Positions 18,056 to 29,249 of a stretch of DNA of 45,999 nucleotides are shown here, in pieces. The DNA is from Solimicrobium sp. (GTDB taxonomy: Bacteria > Pseudomonadota > Gammaproteobacteria > Burkholderiales > Burkholderiaceae_D). The DNA is taken from contig JAJNBE010000023.1 in the NCBI GenBank assembly GCA_021155915.1, positions 1-45,999 on the forward strand. The letters are read 5' to 3'. The notes under the pieces were generated by a model that saw only the letters and a list, made by a program, of their open reading frames with translations, ran no database searches and had not been told where the DNA came from. Numbering within the stretch: position 1 is the first letter of the stretch; each line of letters begins with the position of its first letter. Both the position numbers and the translations under genes were made by a program.

Positions 18056-18121
18056 AAAGCAACTTCATTATAACTTATTTAAGATGAAAAAGAATGGCGA
18101 GCTTTTATTTGCCATTTTAAG

Positions 18122-18781
18122 TTAAACAACCAATTTGAGTAAGTCGGAGGGCAGGCTTAGCAATAAATCTGTCCGCCAGCTTTCTGCCTCTCTCCGCCCG
18201 CAATAGCCCCACGCCGCAGCAATACTAAACATACCGGCGGCTTGAGCAGCCTGCATATCACGTAAATCATCGCCGATGTAACAGCATTCCTGTGGTGTAA
18301 ATTGTAACTGCCGCGCTGCTTCAAACAAGGGTTCTGGATGCGGTTTAAAGTATGTTGTTGTATCACCAGAAATAACACATTGTGCTTGTTGTAGACCTAA
18401 AAGTGGAATTAAAGGTTGGGTGAATCTCGTTATTTTATTAGTCACTATGCCCCAAGGTATTCCCTGTCTGTGGATTGACACAATTAATTCGGCAATGCCG
18501 TCAAATAAGCGACTATGTTGACAAATGGAGGCTTCATAGTTATTCAAAAATTCCAGCCGCATCGCCTCAAATTCCACATCCTCTGGTGTAATTCCAAAGC
18601 CTGCTTTTAACAAACCACGAGCACCGGCGGAGGCATGAGGACGTAATTGTGCAAAAGGAGCAGGGCTGAGATTACGCTCGATGCGCATCCGATTAACAGC
18701 AGCAGCTAGGTCAGGGGCGGTATCTGCCAACGTGCCATCAAGATCGAAGAGTACGGCACGGGGTTTAAAAGAAATTGTCAT
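18122..18781 (-). CDS. gph: HAD-family phosphoglycolate phosphatase
   Basis: HAD hydrolase predicted to dephosphorylate 2-phosphoglycolate. Motif [11 protein letters not shown], motif II IVTNK and motif III/IV FKPHPEP...[13 protein letters not shown] are all present. I start it at the ATG at 18781 ([10 protein letters not shown], 219 residues), which overlaps the ubiG stop as ATGA; the frame extends five codons upstream but coupling favours the internal start. The ubiG-gph pairing is common in gammaproteobacteria. A role as another sugar-phosphate phosphatase (MupP-like) cannot be excluded, since these subfamilies look alike. Confidence 0.88.
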   Translation of the reverse strand: MTISFKPRAVLFDLDGTLADTAPDLAAAVNRMRIERNLSPAPFAQLRPHASAGARGLLKAGFGITPEDVEFEAMRLEFLNNYEASICQHSRLFDGIAELIVSIHRQGIPWGIVTNKITRFTQPLIPLLGLQQAQCVISGDTTTYFKPHPEPLFEAARQLQFTPQECCYIGDDLRDMQAAQAAGMFSIAAAWGYCGRREAESWRTDLLLSLPSDLLKLVV

Positions 18782-19473
18782 TTTGGACGTCGGCATGCTG
18801 CGAGATAATTAACACTCACGTCTGAATTTAAAGAATATATTTTGGTGAGGGGGTTATAACTTAACCCCCGTAACGAAAACAAGTCTAATCCCGCACGGCG
18901 AACAGATTGCGATAATTCAGCAGGGGTAATAAATTTTGCGTAATCATGCGTACCTTTGGGCAGCATTTGTAGTAAATATTCAGCGCCTAGTATGGCGTAC
19001 AAATAAGATTTAGGATTTCGATTTAACGTGGAAAAGAAAACAAACCCATCCGGCTTTGCAAGTTTGGCGCATGCAGAGATAATAGAACTCGGGTCGGGCA
19101 CGTGCTCTAGCATTTCCATGCAAGTCACCACATCATAAATGCCGGCTTCCTGTTCCGCCATCTGCTCAGCAGCGATCTTTTGATAGCGTATAGTTAATTC
19201 GGATTCAAGGCTATGTAAATCCGCTATTTTTAGGGCCTTTTCTGATAGGTCGATACCAGTAACAACAGCTCCCTTTTTTGCCATTGATTCAGACAGAATA
19301 CCACCGCCACACCCGACATCAATTACCTTTTTGCCTTTTAAAGCCGCGTGAGCATGTATCCATTCTAAACGTAACGGATTTATTTCATGGAGAGGTCGAA
19401 ATTCGGAATTAAGATCCCACCAGTGATGTGCATTCTCGCTAAATTTTTGGATTTCTAAAGAATCAGCGTTCAT
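18778..19473 (-). CDS. ubiG: Ubiquinone biosynthesis O-methyltransferase UbiG
   Basis: SAM-dependent methyltransferase doing both O-methylations of ubiquinone synthesis. The 231-residue length fits. SAM-binding motif I is [19 protein letters not shown], followed by TGIDLSE; the family-specific N-terminal [21 protein letters not shown] and the central [16 protein letters not shown] are intact, as is [12 protein letters not shown]. It is translationally coupled to gph through ATGA. Confidence 0.96.
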   Translation of the reverse strand: MNADSLEIQKFSENAHHWWDLNSEFRPLHEINPLRLEWIHAHAALKGKKVIDVGCGGGILSESMAKKGAVVTGIDLSEKALKIADLHSLESELTIRYQKIAAEQMAEQEAGIYDVVTCMEMLEHVPDPSSIISACAKLAKPDGFVFFSTLNRNPKSYLYAILGAEYLLQMLPKGTHDYAKFITPAELSQSVRRAGLDLFSLRGLSYNPLTKIYSLNSDVSVNYLAACRRPK

Positions 19474-19606
19474 TTGTGAATTAATCTTTTTAATAGTTCA
19501 TTATAGTAAATTTACGAACTAAATCCTCATCGATCTCGATGTAGTATTGGGCTCATAAGATATATAACTTTCTCGCAAATTTGGTCTATTCATAACTGTT
19601 TTACCT

Positions 19607-19633
19607 ATAAAAAAACCCCGCCGTAGCGGGGTT
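19607..19633 (-). terminator. Rho-independent terminator downstream of the OmpA-family gene
   Basis: ACCCCGC (19615-19621) pairs with GCGGGGT (19626-19632) around a CGTA loop, followed on the minus strand by seven T. It lies 18 bp past the stop of the OmpA-family gene. Confidence 0.93.
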
Positions 19634-19650
19634 CTAGTCTAAGCAACAAT

Positions 19651-20319
19651 TTACTTGTTTACTGTACGTGTACCTACAACTTCAACATCCACACGACGGT
19701 TTTGCGCACGACCAGCTGCTGTTTTGTTGTTAGCAACCGGCTGACTCTTACCTTTACCAGATACATAAATACGGTCAGCAGCAACACCCTGTTCGATTAA
19801 GTAACGCTTTACGGATTCTGCACGACGTACCGATAATTTCTGATTGTATGCAACTGTACCTATTGAATCAGTATGACCAGTAGCAACGGCGGCTTCTAAG
19901 TTTACATCTTTCAATTTTGAAACCAAATCATTCAATTTAGCTTTGCCTTCAGGTTTTAACACAGCCTTGTCAAAGTCAAACAGTGTATCTGCAGCAAAAG
20001 TGACCTTTTCTGAGCTCGGTGTGGCCTTTGGTGCAACAATAACGGGTGCCGCTGGAGCAACAACGACGGGAGCAACTACTTGTTTTGCTACAACGCCATC
20101 ACAACCAACAACAACAGCGTCTGCTGGAGTCCAGTAACCTGTGTGAACACATAGCCCGAACTCGTCGCGAACGATATTTCCGTTAGCATCTTGAACATAG
20201 GCACTGTGTGGAGTTGGAGCTTTAATATCGGTAACCACTGTCTGGGCAGAAGCTGTGATCGCCAATAAAAAAGCGGATGCTGCGGCTGAAGTGTAAGCGA
20301 GTTTTGCAAAATTATTCAT
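19651..20319 (-). CDS. OmpA-family outer-membrane protein
   Basis: A 222-residue exported protein with a signal peptide ending near ASA (residue ~25). Then come a short region with two Cys (GLCVHTGYW, VVGCDG) that may form a disulfide, a Val/Ala/Pro-rich linker (~80-100), and a C-terminal OmpA domain that binds peptidoglycan: FDFDKAVLKPEGKAKL, ATGHTDSIGTVAYNQKLSVRRA and GRAQNRRVDVEV. There is no eight-strand beta-barrel, so it is a short OmpA-C protein rather than full OmpA. A strong GAGAGGAGAAAC precedes the ATG and a strong terminator follows, consistent with high expression. Confidence 0.93.
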   Translation of the reverse strand: MNNFAKLAYTSAAASAFLLAITASAQTVVTDIKAPTPHSAYVQDANGNIVRDEFGLCVHTGYWTPADAVVVGCDGVVAKQVVAPVVVAPAAPVIVAPKATPSSEKVTFAADTLFDFDKAVLKPEGKAKLNDLVSKLKDVNLEAAVATGHTDSIGTVAYNQKLSVRRAESVKRYLIEQGVAADRIYVSGKGKSQPVANNKTAAGRAQNRRVDVEVVGTRTVNK

Positions 20320-20742
20320 GTTTCTCCTCTCGGGTGAGATTTCTTGCAGAAGATCTGCGTATTTAATTGATGAAAAGTTGAAAAAGGTTGGATAGTACCA
20401 CGTCTTTTGATATGTCTTGGGACATTACAAATATCAAATGTAATGAGCTTGTTTGTCATTTTGCCATAAGCCTCCGATTATTACTAACCCTGTTAATTTG
20501 AAAAGATAATATTTATTAGGGGCGTTGTTCAACTGCAACAAAACAAAAATAGGATTTAATTTTTTATTTAGCAATTGTATTTATCAACTTGTTTCATGGA
20601 GTGTGCAGGGAAAACCGACAAGATTAACGCTGCATCATGATAGAATCAGCGCTTTAACGCGGAAGGCTTCTAGTAATGAGTAGCTGAGTTAGAGTTATTC
20701 CGCATTTAAACATTCTCCAGATAAACGACTGCCCGCCTCCCA
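20320..20742. promoter_or_regulatory. Divergent promoter region of the OmpA-family gene and gyrA
   Basis: About 420 bp of AT-rich sequence between divergent genes. The OmpA-family side has a strong ribosome-binding site (GAGAGGAGAAAC). A possible -10 TACTAT on the minus strand lies around 20395, without a clear -35. The gyrA side has no obvious Shine-Dalgarno (CCCGCCTCCCA before ATG). No RNA gene was recognised. Confidence 0.45.
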
Positions 20743-23412
20743 ATGGACCAATTCGCTAAAGAAACACTCCCGATTTCGCTTGAAGAAGAAATGCGCAAAA
20801 GCTACCTTGATTACGCGATGAGCGTTATTGTAGGTCGGGCTTTGCCAGATGTTCGAGACGGTTTGAAACCTGTGCATAGGCGCGTTCTATTTGCCATGCA
20901 CGAAATGAACAATGTCTACAATAGGCCTTTTGTTAAATGTGCTCGTGTCGTCGGTGAGGTGATGGGAAAATATCACCCTCACGGCGATGCATCTATTTAC
21001 GATACTTTAGTACGTATGGCGCAGCATTTTTCATTGCGTTACACCTTAGTGGACGGGCAGGGTAACTTCGGTTCAGTGGACGGCGATAACGCCGCGGCGA
21101 TGCGTTATACCGAATGTAGGTTATCGAAAATCGCTAATGAAATTCTGGCTGATATTGATAAAGAGACTGTTGATTTTGTTCCTAATTACGACGGTAAAGA
21201 AAAAGAACCTTCGGTTTTGCCAACACGTATTCCCAATTTGCTCATTAATGGCGCTTCGGGTATTGCCGTGGGTATGGCGACCAATATTCCACCCCACAAT
21301 ATTACCGAGGTCATCAGTGGCGCTTTGCATTTGTTGAGTAATCCTGAATGCACTATTGATGAGTTAATCGAAATTATTCCAGCTCCTGATTTCCCCACCG
21401 CCGGAATTATTTATGGCGTTTCTGGTGTGCGCGATGGTTATCGCACCGGCCGTGGACGTGTAGTCATGCGTGCTAAAACTCATTATGAGGAATACGGTAA
21501 AGAGGGCCGCACTGCGTTAATAGTGGATGAATTACCGTATCAGGTTAACAAAAAAACGTTATTGGAACGTATTGCAGAATTAGTTCGTGATAAAAAATTA
21601 GATGGCATTTCCGATATTCGGGATGAGTCCGACAAATCAGGTATGCGAGTCGTTATCGAATTAAAACGCAACGAAGTTCCCGACGTTATTTTGAATAATT
21701 TGTACAAGCAAACCCAGCTGCAAGATACGTTTGGTATGAATATGGTGGCCTTGGTTAATGGTCAGCCGAAATTATTAAATTTGAAGCAAATGTTAGATTG
21801 CTTCTTATCACATCGTCGGGAGGTAGTAACACGCCGCACGGTGTTTGAGCTGAAGAAAGCGCGTGAGCGGGGCCATATGTTGGAAGGCTTGGCGGTTGCG
21901 TTAGCCAATATTGACGACTTTATTGCAATCATCAAAGCGGCTCCGACACCGCCAATGGCCAAATCTGAGTTGATGAGTCGTGCTTGGGATTCGTCGATGG
22001 TCCGAGAAATGTTAACGCGAACGAGTGCAGATCATGCGGGCGGGATTGATGCTTTCCGTCCGGCAAATTTGCCTAAACATTACGGAATCCAAGCGGACGG
22101 TTTGTATAAACTTTCCGACGATCAGGCGCAAGAAATTTTACAAATGCGCTTGCAACGTCTGACAGGTTTAGAGCAAGACAAAATCGTCAACGAGTACAAG
22201 GAAATGATGGCGCAAATTGCCGATTTGCTGGATATACTCTCAAAGCCAGCGCGGGTTACATCGATTATTACAGATGAATTAACTGCGGCCATGAGCGAGT
22301 ATGGTATTGGCTCTAAGGATCAACGTCGTTCGGAAATTGTGCATAATGCGACCGAACTGGAAACAGAAGACTTAATTACACCACAAGATATGGTAGTGAC
22401 TTTGTCGCATACAGGTTATATGAAGTCACAACCGGTGTCGGAGTATCGTGCGCAAAAACGCGGTGGCCGCGGCAAACAGGCTATGGCGACTAAAGATGAT
22501 GATTGGATTGAACAACTATTTTCCGCTAATACCCATGATTACATTTTGTGCTTCAGTAATCGTGGTCGCTTATATTGGTTGAAAGTATGGGAAGTGCCCC
22601 AAGGTTCACGTAATTCGCGTGGAAAACCTATTGTTAACATGTTCCCACTACACGAGGGTGAAAAGATCACGGTTATTCTTCCTGTGTCGGGCGATAATCG
22701 TAGTTTTCCTGAGGATCGTTATATCTTTATGGCGACCAGTTTAGGCGTAGTAAAAAAATCGGCATTAAGTGATTTTAGTAATCCGCGCAAGGCTGGAATT
22801 ATTGCCGTTGATCTTGACGAGGGCGATGTACTAATCGGTGCAGCGCTCACTGATGGAAAACATGATGTAATGCTGTTTTCTGATTCTGGTAAGGCCGTGC
22901 GTTTCGATGAAGGTGACGTGCGACCAATGGGTCGTACAGCACGTGGCGTTCGTGGTATGAACTTAGAAGAAGGTCAGCAAGTGATTGCATTATTAGTTGC
23001 AGAAAATGAGCAGCAGTCAGTATTAACTGCGACTGAAAATGGTTTTGGTAAGCGCACACCCATCACTGAGTATACTCGTCATGGTCGGGGCACAAAAGGC
23101 ATGATCGCGATTCAAACGTCCGAGCGTAATGGTAAAGTAGTTGCAGCAACGTTGGTCGAACCCACAGACGAGATTTTGTTGATCACTACAGGTGGCGTTT
23201 TGATCCGTACCCGGGTTTCAGAGATTCGGGAAATGGGGCGAGCTACACAAGGCGTGACACTAATTGCTGTTGAAAATGGCACTAAGTTAAGCGGTCTGCA
23301 GCGAATCGTGGAGACGGATGTGGAGGAAGTGGTCTACGGAACTGAAGGCGGAACTGAAGTGGGCGATGGCATCAATAACAATGAGGAAGCCACCGGGGAC
23401 GCTGCAGAGTGA
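20743..23412 (+). CDS. gyrA: DNA gyrase subunit A
   Basis: Breakage-rejoining subunit of gyrase, 889 residues. The catalytic tyrosine is Tyr122 in [10 protein letters not shown], next to Arg121. The quinolone-resistance region reads [20 protein letters not shown]: numbering is identical to E. coli, and position 83 is Ala (Ser in E. coli) while position 87 is the usual Asp. The C-terminal beta-pinwheel domain is complete, with a GyrA-box-like QKRGGRG. The C-terminal tail is acidic. The stop overlaps the serC GTG start (GTGA), so gyrA-serC is coupled. Confidence 0.98.
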   Translation: MDQFAKETLPISLEEEMRKSYLDYAMSVIVGRALPDVRDGLKPVHRRVLFAMHEMNNVYNRPFVKCARVVGEVMGKYHPHGDASIYDTLVRMAQHFSLRYTLVDGQGNFGSVDGDNAAAMRYTECRLSKIANEILADIDKETVDFVPNYDGKEKEPSVLPTRIPNLLINGASGIAVGMATNIPPHNITEVISGALHLLSNPECTIDELIEIIPAPDFPTAGIIYGVSGVRDGYRTGRGRVVMRAKTHYEEYGKEGRTALIVDELPYQVNKKTLLERIAELVRDKKLDGISDIRDESDKSGMRVVIELKRNEVPDVILNNLYKQTQLQDTFGMNMVALVNGQPKLLNLKQMLDCFLSHRREVVTRRTVFELKKARERGHMLEGLAVALANIDDFIAIIKAAPTPPMAKSELMSRAWDSSMVREMLTRTSADHAGGIDAFRPANLPKHYGIQADGLYKLSDDQAQEILQMRLQRLTGLEQDKIVNEYKEMMAQIADLLDILSKPARVTSIITDELTAAMSEYGIGSKDQRRSEIVHNATELETEDLITPQDMVVTLSHTGYMKSQPVSEYRAQKRGGRGKQAMATKDDDWIEQLFSANTHDYILCFSNRGRLYWLKVWEVPQGSRNSRGKPIVNMFPLHEGEKITVILPVSGDNRSFPEDRYIFMATSLGVVKKSALSDFSNPRKAGIIAVDLDEGDVLIGAALTDGKHDVMLFSDSGKAVRFDEGDVRPMGRTARGVRGMNLEEGQQVIALLVAENEQQSVLTATENGFGKRTPITEYTRHGRGTKGMIAIQTSERNGKVVAATLVEPTDEILLITTGGVLIRTRVSEIREMGRATQGVTLIAVENGTKLSGLQRIVETDVEEVVYGTEGGTEVGDGINNNEEATGDAAE

Positions 23413-24536
23413 TTTATAATTTTTCAGCCGGCCCTGCAGTTCTGCCCAAGGAAGTATTGCAAAAAGCGGCAGCTGAGATGTTAGATTGGGACGGAAGCGG
23501 TATGTCCGTGATGGAAATGAGTCATCGGGGGGCGGAGTTTATGTCGATCCATGCTCAGGCTTTGCAAGATTTACGCGAATTGCTGGCAGTTCCAGATGAT
23601 TACAAGATATTATTTATGCAAGGCGGCGCGACGGCAGAAAATGCGATTGTTCCGCTTAATTTGGTTGGGTTAGCTAAGCAATCTTTACCAAAGCATCCTG
23701 CTACATTGGATTACATATGTACCGGTTCGTGGTCGCTGAAATCGATTAAAGAAGCCGGAAAATATGGCAAAGTCAATGTGGCGTCTAGTGCAAGAACAGA
23801 CGATCCATCGCCAAGGGAGACGGAAAAATTTACTTCCATCCCAGCAGAGTCGACATGGCGCTTATCGGATGATGCCGTGTATCTGCACATCTGCACCAAC
23901 GAAACCATTGACGGAATTGAATTCAACTATACGCCACGGGTAAATGTTCCTATTGTTGCGGATATGTCTTCGCACATTTTGTCGCGCGTAATTAATGTTT
24001 CAGATTATGGTGTTATTTACGCGGGTGCACAAAAGAATATCGGTGCAGCTGGTTTAACTATCGTTATTGTCCGCGAAGATTTGCTAGGTCATGCTCTTCC
24101 AATCTGTCCTTCAGCATTTAATTGGCAAATGGTGGCCGATAATAATTCCATGTTTAACACACCACCGACTTACGCAATCTATATTGCGGGTTTGGTGTTT
24201 CAGTGGATTAAGCGTCAAGGGGGAGTTGCCGCCTTGGAAAAAATCAACATCGCCAAATCAGCACTATTGTATGACGTAATTGACAATAGCCGTCTTTATG
24301 AGAATCGGGTGAACAACGATTGCCGGTCACGCATGAATGTTCCATTTTTTTTGCGCGATGAAAGTTTAAATGACGCTTTTTTGAAAGAGGCAAAAACCGC
24401 TGGATTATTACAATTAAAAGGACACAGTTCGGTCGGTGGAATGCGAGCTTCCATTTATAACGCTATGCCGCTCGAGGGTGTGCAGGCGTTGGTTTTGTTT
24501 ATGCGCGAATTTGAAAAGCGTCAGGTTAAAGCTTAA
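23409..24536 (+). CDS. serC: Phosphoserine aminotransferase
   Basis: PLP enzyme converting 3-phosphohydroxypyruvate to phosphoserine, also used in pyridoxal phosphate synthesis. The start is a GTG at 23409 overlapping the gyrA stop; [15 protein letters not shown] immediately follows, as in the family. PLP-binding Lys209 is in [13 protein letters not shown], and GGATAENA and the C-terminal [15 protein letters not shown] are intact. The 375 residues are slightly above the usual ~360. The gyrA-serC-pheA-aroA order is a known gammaproteobacterial arrangement. Confidence 0.97.
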   Translation: MIYNFSAGPAVLPKEVLQKAAAEMLDWDGSGMSVMEMSHRGAEFMSIHAQALQDLRELLAVPDDYKILFMQGGATAENAIVPLNLVGLAKQSLPKHPATLDYICTGSWSLKSIKEAGKYGKVNVASSARTDDPSPRETEKFTSIPAESTWRLSDDAVYLHICTNETIDGIEFNYTPRVNVPIVADMSSHILSRVINVSDYGVIYAGAQKNIGAAGLTIVIVREDLLGHALPICPSAFNWQMVADNNSMFNTPPTYAIYIAGLVFQWIKRQGGVAALEKINIAKSALLYDVIDNSRLYENRVNNDCRSRMNVPFFLRDESLNDAFLKEAKTAGLLQLKGHSSVGGMRASIYNAMPLEGVQALVLFMREFEKRQVKA

Positions 24537-24702
24537 CACTTAATTCTGATGATACAGCGTGCAGGCTTTGAGCTTTACCATCCAATGTTAATTATGTTTA
24601 CCAAAAAAAGTTCACGGCTTTTCACACCATATTCCCACTAATTTGCGCGGAATTTTTTAGAGCGTAAACACACCTAATGCATACATCACAAGGCTTAAAT
24701 AG

Positions 24703-25791
24703 ATGACTAGCATGAATTCAGACCATCAGCTAAATCTGCTACGTGAAAAAATTGATAGGTTGGATGCACAGATTTTAGCGCTCTTAAATTCGCGCGCAGA
24801 ATTAGCCCAGCAAGTGGGGCATCTTAAAGCGGTGACTAACGCGCCGGTTTTCCGGCCAGAACGTGAAGCGCAAGTCTTATTCAATGTGGCCAGGAAAAAT
24901 AAAGGCCCATTGTCTAGCCTCGATGCGCAATTAATTTTCCGAGAAATCATGTCGGCCTGCCGTGCGCTGGAGCGTCGCGTTACAGTGGCGTATTTGGGCC
25001 CAGCTGGTACATTCAGTGAACAAGCGGTGTTTCAGCAATTCGGTCATGCCGTGGTGTTGTTACCTTGTGTTTCTATTGACGAAGTGTTCCGCACAACGGA
25101 AGCGGGAATTGCTGATTTTGGTGTGGTTCCAGTCGAGAATTCCAGCGAGGGCGCCGTGAACAGAACGCTTGATTTGCTTTTGCACACTAGCTTATCGATA
25201 AGTGGTGAATTGTCGATACCCATCCAACACAGCTTAATGGCAGCTTGCGGTGATTATTCAAAGATCACTAAAATTTGCGCCCACTCGCAAGCGTTGGCAC
25301 AATGTCAAACCTGGCTTAATCACCATTATCCCACTATCGAACGTGTTGCGGTTGCGTCTAATGCTGAGGCAGCACGTCTGGCAAGTTTAGATTCCAGCAT
25401 TGCTGCAATCGCTGGAGAAAACGCTGGCAACCATTACGAACTTCAAGTAATACATGCGCATATTCAAGACGATCCACATAATCGAACTCGATTTGCCATT
25501 ATCGGTAACTCTAATTGTGCACCGAGCGGTAGAGACCAAACTTCAGTAGTATTGGCGGTGCCAAACAAAGCTGGGGCTGTCTATAGTCTGATTGCTCCGT
25601 TTATGCAGTTTGGCGTGTCGATGACACGTTTTGAGTCCCGTCCGGCGCGGACGGGAACATGGGAATATTATTTTTATATTGACGTCGAAGGCCACCAGCA
25701 TGATGAGTCCGTTGCGCGTTCTTTAAGTGAGTTAAAAAAGAGTGCGGCTTTCTTTAAAATATTGGGTTCTTACCCTTTGGGGAATTGCTAA
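24703..25791 (+). CDS. pheA: Bifunctional chorismate mutase/prephenate dehydratase
   Basis: P-protein of phenylalanine synthesis, 362 residues. The AroQ-type chorismate mutase is at ~8-90 (LREKIDRLDAQILALLNSRA...FRPEREAQVL), prephenate dehydratase at ~95-275 (YLGPAGTFSEQA, VPVENSSEGAVNRTLDLL, NRTRFAIIG with the Thr-Arg-Phe motif), and a C-terminal ACT domain with the phenylalanine-binding ESRP motif (FESRPAR). Feedback inhibition by phenylalanine is therefore expected. No leader peptide or attenuator was identified in the 166 bp upstream. Confidence 0.97.
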   Translation: MTSMNSDHQLNLLREKIDRLDAQILALLNSRAELAQQVGHLKAVTNAPVFRPEREAQVLFNVARKNKGPLSSLDAQLIFREIMSACRALERRVTVAYLGPAGTFSEQAVFQQFGHAVVLLPCVSIDEVFRTTEAGIADFGVVPVENSSEGAVNRTLDLLLHTSLSISGELSIPIQHSLMAACGDYSKITKICAHSQALAQCQTWLNHHYPTIERVAVASNAEAARLASLDSSIAAIAGENAGNHYELQVIHAHIQDDPHNRTRFAIIGNSNCAPSGRDQTSVVLAVPNKAGAVYSLIAPFMQFGVSMTRFESRPARTGTWEYYFYIDVEGHQHDESVARSLSELKKSAAFFKILGSYPLGNC

Positions 25792-25818
25792 AAAGGAATG
25801 GAGGTTAGGTCAATAAGT

Positions 25819-26131
25819 GGTTAAATGGAGATTTCCATTTGCCGCTGCAACTTCGGAAGAGAGCAGATGGGTGTTAGCAAGAGAACTAAAAAGCCATTCG
25901 CGAAATACGTGGCGAGCTCCAATGCAAAGGGCATTTTGTGTCAGTGGCTTGACTGCATTGCTTCTCAGGCGGTCTACAGGCCGCTCGATGGTGCAAGGGT
26001 TCGGCCGTGTGCATTCACTGCGTTTGCGGAATGGACTTAGCCTACAGGAAAAGTTTCCTTTGCAAAAAGTTTTGTGCGGCTAGCCGCCTTAAAGCCCCCT
26101 GAGCTCCGCCCTAACGGGAATCTGGATTTAA
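25819..26131 (+). mobile_element. Miniature inverted-repeat element, family A copy in the pheA-tyrA gap
   Basis: The left end GTTAAATGGAGATTTCCATT followed by GCCGCTGCAACTTCG matches the element at 34146 (GAGATTTTCCATTAG, CCGCTACAACTTCG). The right end TAACGGGAATCTGGATTTAAC matches TAATGGAAAATCTCGGTTAA. The interior TGACTGCATTGCTTCTC and GTCTACAGGCCGC also matches. Open frames of about 70-90 codons inside it are not genes. It is the most diverged and longest (313 bp) of the three copies with recognisable ends. Confidence 0.78.
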
Positions 26132-26162
26132 CAAATAACCTCAACACTAGATTGTATCGATA

Positions 26163-27047
26163 GTGAACATCAACATAAAAAAATTAAACAAAGTAGTGAT
26201 ATTCGGCGTAGGTTTAATAGGCGGATCTTTTGCTTTAGCACTCAAAAAACACGCCGCAGTTAAGCACATTGTAGGGGTAGGACGCAGTCAGTCATCATTA
26301 GCGCGTGCAGTTACTTTAGGGATCATTGATGTCGCGTGTTCCAATTTAGCCGATGCACTAGACGGGGCCGATCTCCTATTAATTGCCGTGCCAGTTGCCC
26401 AAACAGAATCCATTTTTCATGCTATTTATCCTTATCTACAGAAACAAACTATTGTTACCGATGCAGGGAGTACCAAAGGCGATGTGATCGCGGCAGCGCG
26501 ACGTATATTAGCTGAAAAAATTGGGCAGTTTGTTCCGGCGCATCCGATTGCCGGAGCAGAGCACAGCGGACCGGAAGCAGCGATGGTAGATCTGTATCAA
26601 GGTAAAAAAGTAGTGATAACGGCGTTGCCCGAGAATACGCATAGCGCGCTCCATTTAGTAGCTAGCGTTTGGCAAGGGTGTGGAGCTATACCGCACTATT
26701 TAAACTCCGAACAGCATGATCAAATTTTTGCTGCGGTAAGCCATTTGCCCCATGTATTGGCTTTTGCATTGATGAATAAAATTGCCGAACAGCCAGAAGC
26801 GGATTTATATTTTCAGTATGCTGCTAGCGGTTTTCGCGATTTCACCCGTATAGCTGGAGCTTCGCCAGAAATGTGGCGCGACATTACCATGGCCAATCGG
26901 GATGTTTTACAAGCAGAGTTGGTTCAATATCAGGCCCAATTACAACAAATTTCGGTTGCATTAAGACAGGCGAACAGTGATCAATTGTTGGCTATATTCA
27001 GTAAAGCACAGGCAGCGCGTCAACGCTTGATTTGCTCTTCAAGCTAA
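26163..27047 (+). CDS. tyrA: Prephenate dehydrogenase
   Basis: NAD-dependent enzyme of tyrosine synthesis, 294 residues, without a fused chorismate mutase or ACT domain. The NAD-binding VVIFGVGLIGGSFALALK is at the N-terminus, with IVTDAGSTKGDV, FVPAHPIAGAEHSGPEAA and the substrate-site HLPHVLAFAL following. The start is a GTG at 26163, with no strong Shine-Dalgarno; it lies 31 bp past the family A element. It lies between pheA and aroA, so aromatic synthesis is clustered. Substrate could be prephenate or arogenate; the sequence alone does not decide. Confidence 0.94.
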   Translation: MNINIKKLNKVVIFGVGLIGGSFALALKKHAAVKHIVGVGRSQSSLARAVTLGIIDVACSNLADALDGADLLLIAVPVAQTESIFHAIYPYLQKQTIVTDAGSTKGDVIAAARRILAEKIGQFVPAHPIAGAEHSGPEAAMVDLYQGKKVVITALPENTHSALHLVASVWQGCGAIPHYLNSEQHDQIFAAVSHLPHVLAFALMNKIAEQPEADLYFQYAASGFRDFTRIAGASPEMWRDITMANRDVLQAELVQYQAQLQQISVALRQANSDQLLAIFSKAQAARQRLICSSS

Positions 27048-27099
27048 TTTACTGCACAACCGTCCAAAGAGGGCAACAATTGTTAAATAAAGCGACCCT

Positions 27100-28422
27100 A
27101 TGAAAACACCCCATTACCCGTCATTTATTGAATTAAATCCCGTCACACGGATGCAAGGCATTATTCAATTGCCTGGCTCAAAAAGCATCTCGAATCGCAC
27201 TTTATTGTTGGCCGCTTTAGCGCAAGGGGATACTGAAATCAATGGGTTGTTAGCTTCAGACGATACTTTGATAATGCTGAATGCATTGCAAGCATTAGGT
27301 GTGTCTTGGCAGCAAAAAGGCATTACACAAGATTATTTGGTACACGGTACGGCGGGAAAATTCCCTATTAAGGAGGCCGATATCTTTGTAGGAAACGCTG
27401 GCACGGCCATTCGCCCGTTAGTAGCTGCCTTATCGCTACTCGGTGGTGACTATACAATACATGGCGTACATCGAATGCATGAACGCCCTATTGGGGATCT
27501 CGTTGATGCGTTGCAGCGCATGGGAGCAGAAGTCGCCTATACCGGAATTGCTGGCTTTCCTCCGTTACATATTAAACGGGGGCACATTCATTCCTTTGCC
27601 TGGCAAGTTCGCGGAGATGTATCCAGCCAATTCTTAACGGCACTTTTGATGGCAGCACCATTGATTGCTCGTAATCAAAATATCACCATCGATGTAGTCG
27701 GTGAACTAATTTCTAAACCTTATATAGAAATCACTCTCAATCTCATGCAGCGTTTTGGGGTTACTGTTCAGAGAGATGGCTGGAAAAAATTTATCATTAT
27801 GGCAGGGCAAAATTACCATAGCCCGGGGAGCATCCAGGTTGAGGGTGATGCTTCATCGGCGTCATACTTTTTGGCCGCCGGTGCAATTTGTGGCGGTCCG
27901 GTGCGGGTTACCGGAGTAAGGAGCAACAGTATTCAAGGAGACATCCGTTTTGTTGACGCGTTAGAAAAGATGGGTGCCAGCATAAATATGGGCGACAACT
28001 TTATTGAAGTGCGCAGTAACGGTGCATTAAAAGCTATCGATGCTGATTTCAATGCGATTCCCGATGCAGCAATGACCATTGCGATCGCAGCGTTGTTTGC
28101 CGATGGCAGAAGTGTGCTGCGTAATATTGCTAGCTGGCGTGTCAAAGAAACAGATCGCATTACTGCGATGGCTGCTGAACTAATAAAGTTGGGTGCGCAA
28201 GTCGAAACGGGCGACGAATACCTGGCGATAACGCCTCCTGCACGGCTAAAGCCAGCCAGTATTGCTACTTACGATGATCACCGTATGGCGATGTGTTTTT
28301 CGCTTGCTACACTGAACGGCACTTTGCGAGCCGGGACCAAAATTCGGATACTTAATCCAAAATGCGTTGCAAAAACTTTCCCTGATTTTTTTGATGTTTT
28401 TGCGACGATCAAACAGTATTAA
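27100..28422 (+). CDS. aroA: 3-phosphoshikimate 1-carboxyvinyltransferase (EPSP synthase)
   Basis: Sixth step of the shikimate pathway, 440 residues. N-terminal [20 protein letters not shown], the PEP-site [16 protein letters not shown] and [12 protein letters not shown], then [16 protein letters not shown] and C-terminal [12 protein letters not shown] are all intact. The ordinary class I glyphosate-site motif is present. It is followed five bases later by cmk, suggesting one transcript. Confidence 0.97.
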   Translation: MKTPHYPSFIELNPVTRMQGIIQLPGSKSISNRTLLLAALAQGDTEINGLLASDDTLIMLNALQALGVSWQQKGITQDYLVHGTAGKFPIKEADIFVGNAGTAIRPLVAALSLLGGDYTIHGVHRMHERPIGDLVDALQRMGAEVAYTGIAGFPPLHIKRGHIHSFAWQVRGDVSSQFLTALLMAAPLIARNQNITIDVVGELISKPYIEITLNLMQRFGVTVQRDGWKKFIIMAGQNYHSPGSIQVEGDASSASYFLAAGAICGGPVRVTGVRSNSIQGDIRFVDALEKMGASINMGDNFIEVRSNGALKAIDADFNAIPDAAMTIAIAALFADGRSVLRNIASWRVKETDRITAMAAELIKLGAQVETGDEYLAITPPARLKPASIATYDDHRMAMCFSLATLNGTLRAGTKIRILNPKCVAKTFPDFFDVFATIKQY

Positions 28423-28427
28423 ATAAA

Positions 28428-29093
28428 ATGACAAATCCAATCATTACCATTGATGGACCAACTGCATCTGGCAAAGGCACAGTTGCACAACGGGTTGCCC
28501 ATGCTTTGCAATTTCATTACCTGGATTCCGGGGCGTTGTATCGCTTAACAGCCTTGTCTGCTTTACGCGAAAAATTAGCTTTGGAAGATGAACAAGCCAT
28601 TGCGTGTATTGCGAGCCATTTGCCCTGTCACTTCAAAGGCGAGCAGATTTGGTTGGATAAGGAAGAAGTAAGCGATGTTATACGCGCGGAAGAAGTGGGT
28701 AATGCGGCCTCTAAAATAGCTGTTTTTCCAGGAATACGCAAAGCCTTATATTCATTGCAAAGAAGTTTCTCTAAGCCGCCAGGCTTGGTGGCAGATGGCC
28801 GGGACATGGGGACAGTCGTGTTTCCTTTGGCAGATTTGAAAATTTATTTAACTGCCAGTGTGGATGCGCGAGCAGAAAGAAGATTTAAGCAGTTGATTAG
28901 CAAAGGATTTACTGCTAATATCGACGACCTTGTAAAAGATTTAGCAGAACGCGACGCTCGCGACAAAAATCGCAGTATTGCGCCGTTAAAACCGGCACAA
29001 GATGCGTATATATTGGACACCTCCCACTTAACAGTTGAACAAACGGTAATGGAAGTATTGCAACAATATAGCGCAATATCTGTAAAGAAATAA
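28428..29093 (+). CDS. cmk: Cytidylate kinase
   Basis: Phosphorylates CMP and dCMP, 221 residues. P-loop [19 protein letters not shown] at the N-terminus, [12 protein letters not shown], the [16 protein letters not shown]-site motif and the lid region [20 protein letters not shown] are present. It starts five bases after aroA and precedes rpsA, an arrangement well conserved in proteobacteria. Confidence 0.97.
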   Translation: MTNPIITIDGPTASGKGTVAQRVAHALQFHYLDSGALYRLTALSALREKLALEDEQAIACIASHLPCHFKGEQIWLDKEEVSDVIRAEEVGNAASKIAVFPGIRKALYSLQRSFSKPPGLVADGRDMGTVVFPLADLKIYLTASVDARAERRFKQLISKGFTANIDDLVKDLAERDARDKNRSIAPLKPAQDAYILDTSHLTVEQTVMEVLQQYSAISVKK

Positions 29094-29249
29094 ATGGGCT
29101 AGGCAACCAAATTGTGTTCCCCTTTCAGAGACTTAATTTTTGATTCGCTTCAAAATAGCGCAATGCTATCTTGAATTTTTTTAACCTAACCCAGTCTGAT
29201 TCGCCGACTCAGAGGCGCAACAGATTGTTTACCACTACCTACACAAATT

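Noticed and set aside
25817..26083. Open frames of 71-88 codons between pheA and tyrA
   Set aside because: They lie wholly inside a family A miniature element, have no recognisable protein features and no good ribosome-binding site.
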